Source: Gnetum montanum
Lineage: Eukaryota; Streptophyta; Gnetopsida; Gnetales; Gnetaceae
Assembly: GCA_015680685.1 (NCBI GenBank)
Contig: MNCI01016355.1
Location: 470,880 to 532,879 of the forward strand
Direction: 5' to 3'
DNA: 62,000 nt
Below are positions 45,980-56,860 of the stretch, piece by piece. The notes below the pieces were generated by a model. The model was not told where the DNA came from. It worked only from the letters and a program-made list of their open reading frames with translations, and made no database searches. The position numbers were made by a program, and so were the translations under genes. Position 1 is the stretch's first letter. Each line of letters starts with the position of its first letter.

Positions 45980-48200
45980 GTGCTCCAGTTCCTTTGGTAT
46001 TTGCTAATAGTGCATGTTAGAATTTTTGTAATCTCCTGATTAGTGACTTTAGCTTGACCATTGGCTTGAGGGTGATANAACTGTACATCCACTATTGCTA
46101 CTTGGTTTGTACAATAGAATATCANGGTGATGACTGCTATTTTTGCCCACTTAGTGCAATAGTCAACTACGACTATTATATGNAAAAACTATTTATGATA
46201 TTCTATTGTACAAACCAAGTAGCAATAGTGGATGTACAGTCGGTGATGACTGCTATTTTTGCCCACTTAGTGCAATAGTCAACTACGACTATTATATGTG
46301 CCTTTTCATTTGACAAAGGTGCAATGGGATCCATAAAGTTAATGCTCCAAATCTCGAATGGCTCGAGAGGCTGAATCCATTGGTGTGGCCCCTCCATTCA
46401 AGTTATCATTCCACCATTCCTCTGACAACAATCACAAGTGCAAATGAATTCATATGCATCCTTGAAGATTGTTAGCTAGTAATATCTTGCCATGCGGATT
46501 TTTATGGTCGTGCATCTCCTAGCATAATGGCCTCCACAAGGGCCTTCATGAGCATCCTGGAGAACGTGCAGTTGATCCGTGTCAGGGACACACTAATGTA
46601 CCAGGCCATTGAGACATCCTTTGTAAAGATTCCCATTGATTTCCATGAAATGCTTAACCTAGTGAAGAAACTGTTGTTTCTTCTGTGTGTCCAACCCTTG
46701 CGATAGTTCTTACTTAAGCAAATAAGTGAGAATGATGTCATACCATCTTGGTTTATTGGCCATTTGTACATTAATAGCCCCTACAAGGATAGATTCATCA
46801 AGAAATTGATCAAATAAGGGGCTCTCTTTCTCCTTGTTCCATCTTAGCTGTGATAAATGGTCAGCTACCACACCCTTTTAATGTACCATTGTAAGATCAA
46901 ACTCTTGCAAAATCACGAGCCACCATATGACACGGGGGCTCACCATTGGTTTATTCATTAAGAACTAGATGATGCTATGATCTGTGTGCATAAACAATTT
47001 ATAACCAAGCACATTATGCTTGAACTTTTCTAAGGCAAACACCATCATCATTAATTCCTTTTTCATAGTGGTGTAGTTCAATTGTGCACCTGCGATACTC
47101 CAACTTGTGTAGTGAATATAATATGGATGTTTTTGATCATTCAGCTGCATAAGCACTATCCCCAAAGCATAATCTAATGCATCAGTCATCACATGAAATG
47201 GCCTAGACTAATCAGATGCTTGTAGAATTAGGGTTTCAACAAGCTTTTACTTTAGTTGTTGAAATGCTGTTTCACATGCAGGGGTGTAGAAAAATGGTGC
47301 ATCTTTCTTTGTTAATTCAACCAATGGCTTGGTGATTTTGGATAAGTTCTCTATGAAGCACTAGTAGTAGCCACTACGACCAAGGAATGACCACACTTCT
47401 TTAACTATTTTTGGTTAACGGGTTATTCCTTGGATGACCCTTATCTTTTCAGGGTCCACCTCGCTTCTTACTTTTGAGATACGGTGCCCCAAGACTATGC
47501 CTTCCTGGACCATAAGATGGCTATTTTACCAATTGAGTTGGAGGCTTATTTCGACATATCTCCTCAACAACTTCTCAAGATGGTCCATGGCTTGCTCGAA
47601 TGTAGCTTTGTAGGTAGAAAAGTCATCCATGAAGACTTCTATCCTACTACCGATTTGTTGTTGGAAAATGCTAAGTACTAATCGTTGGAATGTAGCTGGG
47701 GCATTACATAGACCAAATGACATTTTTCGAGAAGCAAAAGCCCCCCAAGGACTTGTGAAAGTTCTCTTCACCTAGTTCTCTAGTGCAATTTGGATTTGGT
47801 TATAACCACTATAACTGTTCAGAAAGTTGTAATAGCTATGCCCAGAAATGGTGTCCAGCACTTGGTTGAAAAAAGGCAACAAAGAATGATCTTTGAAAGT
47901 TTCCATATTGAGCACCCGAAAGTCAATGCACACCTACCATTTACCTCTTTTCTTGGGCACGGTCACGAGGGGACTAACCCATTCACTATTAGCAACAGGA
48001 TAGATGAATCTTACCTTGAGAAGCTGTTGGTTCTTCTCTTTGATAATCTGCTTTAATTTGGGATTCAAATGTCACTGTGGCTATCGTTTCGACTTGACAG
48101 TGGGGTTAGTGTATATCTAGCATTGGCATATTCTTGGATCTATTTTTGTAAGCTCAGAATATGACTAGGTAAATGCTTTTGACCATTTTTCCATAACATT
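45980..48200 (-). pseudogene. RT-RNase H-integrase of element D (interrupted)
   Basis: RT: FIYPVANSEWVSPLVTVPKK (about 48010), SGYNQIQIA, FTSPWGAFASRKMSFGLCNA (about 47760-47700), then the polymerase core VFMDDFS (about 47630). FMDD is usual for Athila-type elements where others have Y-x-D-D. RNase H: HVMTDALDYALGIVL and YTTMKKELMMMVFALEKF (47200-47040), then FMHTDH. Integrase: the HH-CC zinc region (CTCDCCQRNGG, about 46430), then IWSINFMDPIAP, where the first catalytic Asp of the DDE triad (Asp in IDFMGP of element C) is Asn. The segment with the second Asp is missing at the N-marked patch. In-frame stops are numerous. Confidence 0.88.
46078..46299. other. assembly patch with three single Ns and duplicated pieces
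   Basis: N bases stand at 46078, 46124 and 46183. The piece 46079-46123 is largely the reverse complement of 46199-46240, and 46125-46182 repeats 46241-46299. The integrase segment that should be here is absent. This looks like faulty gap filling rather than biology. Confidence 0.85.
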
Positions 48201-48599
48201 CATCAACATCTTCTTTTATCCTGTAGCAAGCGTGGCATTAATAGTGATCAACCTTCCATTTTTCAAGAACACATACTCTATTCGAATCAGTAAGGTCTTT
48301 AATTCAAGGGGTTTTTATTTAGAATTTTCAAGGATTTCCAACTCTCCCCAATTGATATCATCATTTACTCCCTTAGAGAGTTGGTGATGAACTTTCTTGA
48401 GTTCATCCATACTTACAACATATTCAACCGTTAGGCCCTCAATAGGTTCCATGCACAATGTATTACTGCTAGAATTAGCTGTCAGCCATTAAATGTTTTC
48501 TTGTTTTGTGGCTAGCATGCATAGACATCTTTGGATTTCAACTTCTGGTGCACACTACTTGCATGTAGAGATAGATGTTTGCTTCACTAACTATAGCTT

Positions 48600-51500
48600 C
48601 TACACATAATGGCACCTTGAATTACCGTATGCAATACATGAAGCCCTCTTCTTCTCAATCTTTCCAAATTTATTTTCTTTAGATATCTTTAAGGAAAGAT
48701 CTTTAATGCCCATTTTGGCATCAATAGTGCTTAACCATGCCCTTCCCATAATAATTGGGAAGTCCCCCTTACAATTCTCCATCTTGATTATTAGGAAGTC
48801 GGTTGGATATGACCACCCATAAATGGTGGTCACAATGTCTTCTAGTCCTAATGGAACAGTGATGGATTGGTCTACCAGCTTTAGCTTGATGTTGCTCTTC
48901 TTTAAGGGAGGAAGGTTCCACATAGTGTACATCTCATGTGAGATCAAATTAACACCAGAACTAGAGTCAAGAAGAGCTTTAAAAGGCTGATTCCTAACAA
49001 TTTGCAAATACACTAAGTGACTCTTGGGATTAGCTAACTTCTTGCGTAGGTTACCAACTTGAATCCAATCAGATACAACATGGGTCAACATTATAATATG
49101 GATTCAAGAGGGATTTTGGTTTGAAGGGGACTCAAATAAAGGTGAGGTAGAGGAAGGTAAAGGAGTAGGGCTACCAACCACTAATGTGTCTAACAACTTT
49201 GGTGGACTACGAAGTTAGAAGAAGGATCTTTTCTTTGATCATGGTTCCGACCTGCTTGGTTAGTTAACATGTTGTAGATTGCTGTCCTCGTAGTGTTTCT
49301 TTGCTGTGGTTGAGCAGGCAATTCACCTTGCATGGATGGAGCAGGTGATAGCTATGTAGGAGGCAAAGTAGTAGGTGCAGGAACAAGAGGAGCATGAGGA
49401 TAGTAGGTGGCATCCCTCCTTGGATATGGTGGTTGGTATACTTTAGGAGGGTAGTGGTGAGGTTGGTAAGTGACAACATGACCAGAGGAGTCCTATAGAG
49501 AAGAAGGTTGCTGGACATAATAACCATAGAAATATGGATGCTAGTAGGGGTATTGCTGTCTTGGAGGTGCCAACACCCATGATTGTGGTTATTGCCACTG
49601 CTAGTATAATTCATAGGGTTGCAGTGAAGTTCCACTTGGATAGTACTATTGTGGTTTATGGAATTGTCGAGAGTTGCCTTATGGATAAGGTAATATTTTG
49701 GGTGTTTACCTTTGTGCAAGTTGTGGATGTAAGGAATACACCCCAAATTCCTACAAGTGTGACACAATTGGACAACATCCCTTGGGATGTTCATATTGGT
49801 AGATGTCACACCTGCCATCATCATCTGATTCGCTATCTGCAACTATCTCTATTGTAGCCATCTTACCCTTACCCTTGGATGTAGCACATTCAGCTTCCTT
49901 ACATCTCCAATGATCACGCTCATCACTTTGCTTCTTGGACTCTTCAATAATTTTTAAAATAGCTTAAAAATTATTATCCATGGAGTCCCATAATTGGTTA
50001 ACCTTAGCCATGATTTCGGATTACAATTTCTGGAGTGGTAAGGTTTTCTGATTAGCCACCTCATCTCTGGTTAACTCATCCTCATTGTCATACAATTAAA
50101 CCCCCCTTTTGCAAATAAAAGGATCCCTATTGTATTCCTTTGTAATTTCTCAACTTTCTTGATTCTACCTCCTCCCTAGCTACCTACTGAATTAACTTTT
50201 GAATCCCATAGGCACTTAACTTTGTCAATCTCCCTTGGGCATAGATGCTAAGGGTTTTCCTTATTTCAGATCACAACCCATCTATGATATGGTGGAGTTG
50301 ATCAAGTTGAGAGTATCCATGGTCGGGACACTTATGCAATAGAGAGTAGTATTGGCCAATAGCGGCATCCAAGGGCTCATGGTTTCCTTGTTTGCACCCT
50401 TAGATCTACTTCCTTAGTTTGGATACTTAGGAGTACGTTTGATATTTGTTGTTAAAAAATTCTAACATCATACTCCATCGTTGGTTTGATTTTGGCTGCA
50501 AGGACTGGTACCAATTTCTACTTCCTCAATGAGTGTCCTTGAAAATAATTTCAACTTCTGCTAGTAATTCTCAATATTCTGCAAGGCACATGCATCTTGG
50601 AAGGCTTAGAGATGATTTTGCGGATCAGCATCATAGCCTCCCTCAAACCAAAGGATGTTGTTTATGTCCAGCCTCTTTATTTTGCTATCCTTTACGTGCC
50701 TTGTTGGAATCCTCACGGCCTTTGCAATGTTTAACATGCTCTGAGTGGCAAGTAGAGGTTCATCAAGGCCATGGTGGTGGTGCTTATTATGTTCTCTACT
50801 AACCCTTCTTTCATGGTGGTTTGTCTCTCTGGATTGCCCATGCCTTTGATCGTGACTATCTTGATGGTCCCTTATGTTGTTTTGGTCCTGTTGATCATCT
50901 CCATCATGGTCATGCCCTCTACAGCCACAATCTGAGCCAGATGAAGAAGAAGAAGACGATGAAGGGGAAGAGGAAGGAGAACTTTCATCATGCTGATATC
51001 TATCACCCTTTCTTTGATGATCATGACCACGATCACGATTGTGGCCTCTATTTGCTCCCTTATCATGACTTGCTCCCCCAGATCCATTTTTGTCATTAGA
51101 TCCATTTTGACTAAAACCTAGATTATGAATTGTGGATTGCACGTTTTGGTTGAGGGGCTCTTGACCAAAGTCAAAGAAAGGAGTATCACCAAAGGAAAAG
51201 CTCCTAGAGAAGTTATTCACCTCCATCCAATGGGCCAAGCGGAGGTGGAAAGGTGTTTGACCAGTTGCCCTTCACAAGCTCGTGTTGGTGCTTCAACTAA
51301 TGATCCCTTAACCTTTGTGCTTTAGTGGGATGATAATCCCTTGAATCAAGATCTCGCATCTCATACTTCTCATGAAGATGTTGAAGTCCATGTTGTGCAA
51401 GCATTAGCTGGAGCATAGCTGGAACAGATCAATTCGGTGGCAATATGATGTTGCCTTCCACGTCGCACCATCACAACATTTCATCTTAATGTAAGATGAA

Positions 51501-51600
51501 GGTGAAGTCTGGTACATACTCATCGGGATGAGCATATACCACTTGGTATTACTAAGATACTTGGTCTGCCTTGGGCAGTGATAGACTCCTGTGAGAAGAA
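48600..51600 (-). pseudogene. gag-protease of element D (interrupted)
   Basis: Gag shows an Arg/His/Asp-rich linker and a long Ser run ([15 protein letters not shown], about 50960), then DSKIKRLDINNILWFEGGYD (about 50680-50620). A decayed core and a Pro/Gln/Tyr-rich tail (49842-49264) follow. Protease (49091-48600) reads ALLDSSSGVNLIS where DSG is expected, so Gly is changed to Ser next to the catalytic Asp, and ends in IIMGRAWLSTIDA. The expected gag start codon (by comparison with B and C near 51608) is lost. Confidence 0.8.
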
Positions 51601-51753
51601 GAAATTTTATATTAATGAATCTATATGTAGTGTGCGGTTAAGATTTAATTTAGTTATAATAATAATTTTTGTTTTTATAAGATTTGACTCTTAGGGTTTG
51701 AACAGCGAGGTTACTAAGTTTCACTAAGTTTAGATAGTGCACATAGAACTAGA

Positions 51754-51773
51754 GTCCCTGACAATGGTGTCAA
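51754..51773 (-). promoter_or_regulatory. primer-binding site, tRNA-Asp type (element D)
   Basis: The minus strand reads TTGACACCATTGTCAGGGAC, the most decayed of three primer sites. All differences from the tRNA-Asp complement are C-to-T or G-to-A. Confidence 0.65.
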
Positions 51774-52637
51774 TGATGAGTGGCGAGATATCCCTATGCC
51801 CAACCATACGAATCACAGGCGTTCACATGTGATCTGGTCAAATTCCATAGACTTGAATTACCAAGTATGCTAGAGCTAAATAGTGAGTTTTTGTTGTTTG
51901 TTCATTGTCTTTTGAGTCCCACTTGTGAAATGCAAGTGTATGGTTAAGTGTGACTAAGGCATAAGATTTGTATTATTTTGTGTTTTATCAATTTGATCAC
52001 CTAGAAGAAGAATAATAGCAAGAGTAATTAAGTTCTAAGTAAACTATTATCTAATCTAGCCTAACACAAGTAACCATCCCCACTTCCCGGACACATCTTG
52101 AACCTTATGTAAACACTGCTGGGTTGTCAAACGCTAACTATTTCTAAGCTACTAAGTGTCACATGTATGTTCGAAGGGGTCATGCTTGTGTATTCTAATT
52201 AGTTACTTAATTAATCAAAATTAATTGCTGAATCAATAACATTAATGTAAATTGCATGAAATCATGATATGTAAATGCATAAACAAAGAAAGTCTTAAGT
52301 GTTGTAAGGATGAATCAAAGAGCTCGTCTTTATTGCCAACACAATGGTGTGTTCAAGTACATCATGGCTTGAATAAAGATCCAATCATACTTAGACCTCC
52401 TGCTACAGGCACTTGGAAAATATTTTAAATGAACAAACTACAAGAGTTTTACTACTTGACTTCCAAAAACTACTACTAAATTGTGTGCCCAAGGGTTGTA
52501 TATATAAGCTTGGGAGTAACCCTATGATATTGCATGCTCAATATCGCATCTTGGCTTGTGATATCACATGCCCGATATCGTGTACCCAATATAGCAGGCA
52601 CTTCGATATCAGAGCTTATGAAAAACACGATCCATCA
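51774..52637 (-). repeat. 5' LTR of element D
   Basis: 864 bp, TGATGAGTGGCGAGA to TCCATCA (plus reading). U3 holds decayed GATATC-type palindromes (52526-52616), TATA-like TATATATAAG near 52499, and the R hairpin with AATAAAG (about 52325-52380). Confidence 0.85.
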
Positions 52638-55078
52638 ACATTCAAATCACTCATGATATATATTATTCTCATATTTTTTTGCTTGTTGAGTTAGGTAATG
52701 CTTTGATGTTGTAGCACCCTAGATATAGGGTCATTTATACATATGTATACAATGTTAATCATTTGTAAGGGGACTCTATATGTGGAATCTAAAGACTATT
52801 TTAAGTTTCATGTTTTATGAGGCTATTTAATTTTTTGTTGATTTTTTAATAAGTTGAGTAGCAAATTATTAATGTTCTTGGTTTCATGTAGTATATGGAA
52901 TTTATTTTCACATAATTTATTCTTCGTAAAATTTTTTTGTTAAAATTCATGTTCTTAACCATAAAAAGAAATTCATATTGCATATTAATATAAAAATATT
53001 TAAATTCCAAAAATTACATATTATAATCTTTCAAATTTTTGCAACTTTGATCATCATGAAAGATATTTGTTTAACACAACACTTTTTCCATTTAAAGAAA
53101 AAAGACCATGACCAAAAGAAAAGACATATTGAAAGAAAAAATAATGTTAAGTCGAAGATATGATAATTTAAGTTAATGACAATGATAAAAATAATAAAAC
53201 AACAATAGAGAAACTAAAGAAGATAAGAGCTTTCATAAATGTTTTCCCTATACTACAAGAAGTATTGATTAGTCTAATAGATAACTCCTAAGAAAATCTG
53301 TACTTAACTATTGAACATCACATATCAAAATGTTGAAAATCAATCTTAAAATTGATACTCGCACAAAGCCAATTATAATCATTCGAGATTAATAAAGGAT
53401 CAAAACCTTGTTAAGTTTTATGTGAGACTGAGGAAGCTAAGCATATGAAGTTAGTATGTATAACTAAGTGGTGTGGACCAAGCCCTAACATCCCCAAAAT
53501 TGAAGCCAAATCCTACAAAATTATCTCAAGAACATATAATGGAAAATAAGAAAAGAAACACAACTCTTTATTCTTGATTAAAAACATGAAGATTCATACA
53601 AATGATGGAAGCAAACATTCTAAGGAAAAACAACACTTAAGATCCTCACAATCACACTCGTCTCACACAAGACATAAGCTATTCAATAATGGCTTTCATC
53701 ACTTCCTCACATATAATTTTCCATGATGGCTACAACAAGAATAGAGTGCTTAAGAAGAGCTCACTCTCTTTCTTCCAAGACACTTTATTGAGGCTCTCTA
53801 GCCTCCTTCCTTGAGACTAATCTTCTCTGTTTTGATTAACATACCCAAACTTGGGCCTTTGATGGCTTTTTATAGCTTTCCAAGTGACCCTTCATCTTCC
53901 CTCCAAATTATAATCCAATTTGAAGTGTTTTGAAATCTATATGAGATGTCTTGGAGAAGAACAAGATATCTTTATTGAGTGTAGAGATGTTAGAGGAGAC
54001 ATCTTGAAGTTAGGTGAAATGTTTTGGAGGAGATGTCTTAAAGGAGACATCTTTCTTGCTATGGAGACATCTTGCATGCTAAGGAGCCGTCATACCTATC
54101 AGAGCTAAACACAAAAATGCTTATTTTGAGTCCTAGAATCTCTGGATGCCTCCAAACATGTTTTGATAGATCCCTAAACCTCATAAACTCATCAAAATAA
54201 GCCCAAAATACTCCCAAACATGCTAAAACTCTAGGGAAAGATCACATCATTAGAGAGATGGTACATTAGCTTGTTTGATGTTCACATCACTAAGCACTTC
54301 CAATACGAAGTAAAGTGAAGAAAAGGAAAAGTTTGTATAGGAGAAAACATATAAGATACCATTTGTGTGAAGAAATCTAGAAACCAATTCACATATGAAT
54401 TGATTGAGCCTACAAGAGAGAGGTAATCATAGGTGAAAGATGATGATGAGATATGTCATGGAGAAGACACAATGAAAATTTTTGTGCACACATAGAAAAG
54501 AATAATTTGTGTAATTGAATCAAGTTCGACGAGCGGGTATAACGCTCTAAGGAACAACAAATGTGAATCAAGTCTTCCCACCAATGATAAACATTGATGA
54601 AGAAAGTTATAAAGAACATATATGATGAATTTAGATGATGGAAAATAAAGCTATGAGGAAGTTAATAAAAGGTGAGGTCTATATATGTGAAGAATAGAGG
54701 ATGAAACCTACCAAAAAGAATGAAAATCATCATGTGAGGAAGACAAATGAAATGGGCATATTAACGTGCATTTAAACAAGACTACGATAACATGTAGCAA
54801 GCTCCTAACTAATGAGTTAAGTGAGCAAACCTAAATTCTTAATGGAGGAAGAATAATAAAAAAGAAACAAAGAGGATGTAGTAGAAATAAGGAAGCTTAC
54901 GGAAGATGGGAACATTTGTTGATATTCAGAAGATTGAAGTTCCAAAGAATGAAACAAATCATAATTCACTCTATTGAAGAATGATATCGCAATGTAACCC
55001 TATGATGATGTAATTAGCAATTAGATAATGATTCTAGTGGGGAATATATTTTATCCTTATAATCAATTCATTTGGACA

Positions 55079-55090
55079 TGGTATCAAAGC
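55079..55090 (+). promoter_or_regulatory. possible tRNA-iMet primer-binding site (copia-type)
   Basis: TGGTATCAAAGC differs from TGGTATCAGAGC, the usual Ty1/copia primer site, by one G-to-A change. AATTCATTTGGACA just before it could be an LTR end. No copia protein remains are seen downstream. Confidence 0.35.
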
Positions 55091-55340
55091 TATAAAGGTT
55101 TTGAAGGTTTTAGAATGTTTGGAAGTTCCAAAAAGGAGGTGAAGGATCATGATGTTATGAAAGATTGAAAAGAAGTTGTTACAATGTTAGAGGATCCATA
55201 GTATTAAGACTCCACAAAGAGATGAAAGCCTCAAGGTTGAAGGTATATGGAATTAATGATAACACTGACATAATTAAAACCAAAATAGATATAACAAATA
55301 CTAAAGTGACAATCAAGTGTAAGATAATTGGAAGATATAC

Positions 55341-55428
55341 CTTGTGATAGTTAAAGAAAATTAAACATGTAAGACATAACATAAGTTTATGAGTAGCATT
55401 ATGAGAATTAAACCTTGGATTCATAAGG
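55341..55428. repeat. 88-bp exact direct repeat, copy 1
   Basis: From CCTTGTGATAGTTAAAG to GGATTCATAAG; identical to 55971-56058, 630 bp away. Confidence 0.97.
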
Positions 55429-55970
55429 AGTAACGAGATGAATTATAATAAGGAGATATTAGTGCCTTATTATTAACTAAAAGATAAGCAGTAAATCATT
55501 ACAGTAAGAAATGTTGAAATTATTATGACATGATCATGATTTAATTTACAAAACTTGATGATAGCCCATGATGAATATACATGGAAGAAGGCCAAAAAGG
55601 ACATTTACAACTAAAAAATGCCAAAAAATTATGATCTCTTATAATTTGAAAAAGAAAATACCAAGGTTATGAGTCAAAGATTCTAGAAGGGGTAATGAAA
55701 TTTAATTAATTAAAGAATTCATACATTGTTAATTTAATAAGGTGAGAGATGAAGTAATAATTACAACAACCATGCAAGGGATGATCAAAGGTTTATAAAG
55801 TGTAGTGATATTTATTGTAATGTGTAATTAGGGAAACAATAGTGTATCTAAACATTAGTAAATTTGAAGAAGAGTTATGGTGAAGCAACAAAGCAGAAAG
55901 TAGAAAGTAGAAAGTAGATAAGCCAAAACAACTAACATGAGGTTGGAGAAGGAGGGTCGAAATATTAGTG

Positions 55971-56058
55971 CCTTGTGATAGTTAAAGAAAATTAAACATG
56001 TAAGACATAACATAAGTTTATGAGTAGCATTATGAGAATTAAACCTTGGATTCATAAG
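55971..56058. repeat. 88-bp exact direct repeat, copy 2, abutting element E
   Basis: Identical to 55341-55428. It ends at the base before the first TG of the LTR of element E. TATTAGTGCCTT also precedes it and occurs near 55461-55472, giving microhomology. Confidence 0.97.
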
Positions 56059-56848
56059 TGAATAGACGCGATATGCACAAGCCGCGATATTGCATCCCCT
56101 GCGATATCGCGTACGCGATATCACGTTGTCCCCTGCGATATTGCGTACGCGATATCGCGGTCTGTCGTCAAATCTATAAATAAGAGGCGGCACTCCCCTC
56201 ATTTGAAATCATAGGCGTAAAGTAGCGAAGCTCTGGTGGATTGATCACCCCAGAGATAGAATATTTTCCATGTGCCCGCAGTAGGAGTCCCCCAAGTGAA
56301 CGGTTCTTTATTTGAGCAGCTTTGTACCTGAACACAAGTTGTGTACGACAATAAAGACGAGCTTTGTGGATAAACCTTGCAGTGCATGGATAGGTTTAAT
56401 TAATGTTATTTATTGCTTTCCTAGTAACGCAGCATGAGTACGCCTTGGTTACGAGCGTTGACGAACGTGTACGGCTAGCCAAGGAATCGGCTACTCATCG
56501 CGATTAGATTCTCTCACCCTTTCCTCCTAGAACGTGGGACAAGTACGACTTGATTACGAGCATCTCCGGATGTGTACGGCTAGTCAAGGAATCGGCTGCT
56601 TGTCACACTTAGGCTAGTTAGGTGCCTCACTATGACCGCTTCAAGCACATGCGTTATGTGTGGTAATCCCAGTAACGATTAGCGTTTGGTAGCCACAGTT
56701 GCACAGTTCAGGGTGTGTACAGCAAGTGGGAACGGATGCTGATGCTAGGACTTAGTGCTATAGTTAGAGTTAGTTTTAGTTTCTCAACCCTTCACCTTTT
56801 AGCATAGGAGATAAACTATAAAAGACCAAAAGAAATAACGGTGAATAG
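56059..56848 (+). repeat. 5' LTR of element E, 3' part missing
   Basis: U3 has six GCGATAT-type palindromes (56074-56160), TATA box CTATAAATAAG (about 56173-56183), and the R hairpin CTTTATT...AATAAAG (about 56307-56357). A tandem duplication of about 115 bp (56430-56615) follows. The expected end CGCCACTCATCA and primer site are absent; gag starts 13 bp on. Confidence 0.75.
56430..56615. repeat. tandem duplication of about 115 bp in LTR E
   Basis: AGTACGCCTTGGTTACGAGC...GGAATCGGCTACTCATC (from 56430) is repeated, diverged, as AGTACGACTTGATTACGAGC...GGAATCGGCTGCTTGTC (from about 56545). It is not present in the LTRs of B or C or in the solo LTR. Confidence 0.8.
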
Positions 56849-56860
56849 CATACCATTAAA

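Larger units (their letters stand above)
42978..52637 (-). mobile_element. LTR retrotransposon D, nearly full-length, decayed
   Basis: Minus-strand order: 5' LTR (52637-51774), primer site, gag (about 51600-49260), protease (49091-48600), RT (about 48080-47400), RNase H (about 47230-46940), integrase (about 46700-45980), GPY/F tail (45906-45410), 3' non-coding region (45409-43397), and a 3' LTR cut at 42978. It is the only copy here with all domains, but dozens of stops break them. An assembly patch with single N bases interrupts integrase. Target duplication cannot be tested because the 3' LTR end is lost. Confidence 0.9.
52638..56058. other. intergenic DNA with a copia-type primer site and duplications
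   Basis: AT-rich, with no gene recognised. It contains a cluster of GGAGACATCTT and GAGATGTCTT motifs (53943-54073), a sequence resembling a tRNA-iMet primer site (55079-55090), and the first copy of an 88-bp exact repeat. Confidence 0.5.

Noticed and set aside
46054-46278. Plus-strand ORF containing unknown residues
   Set aside because: It crosses the N-delimited assembly patch and is a shadow of integrase on the other strand.
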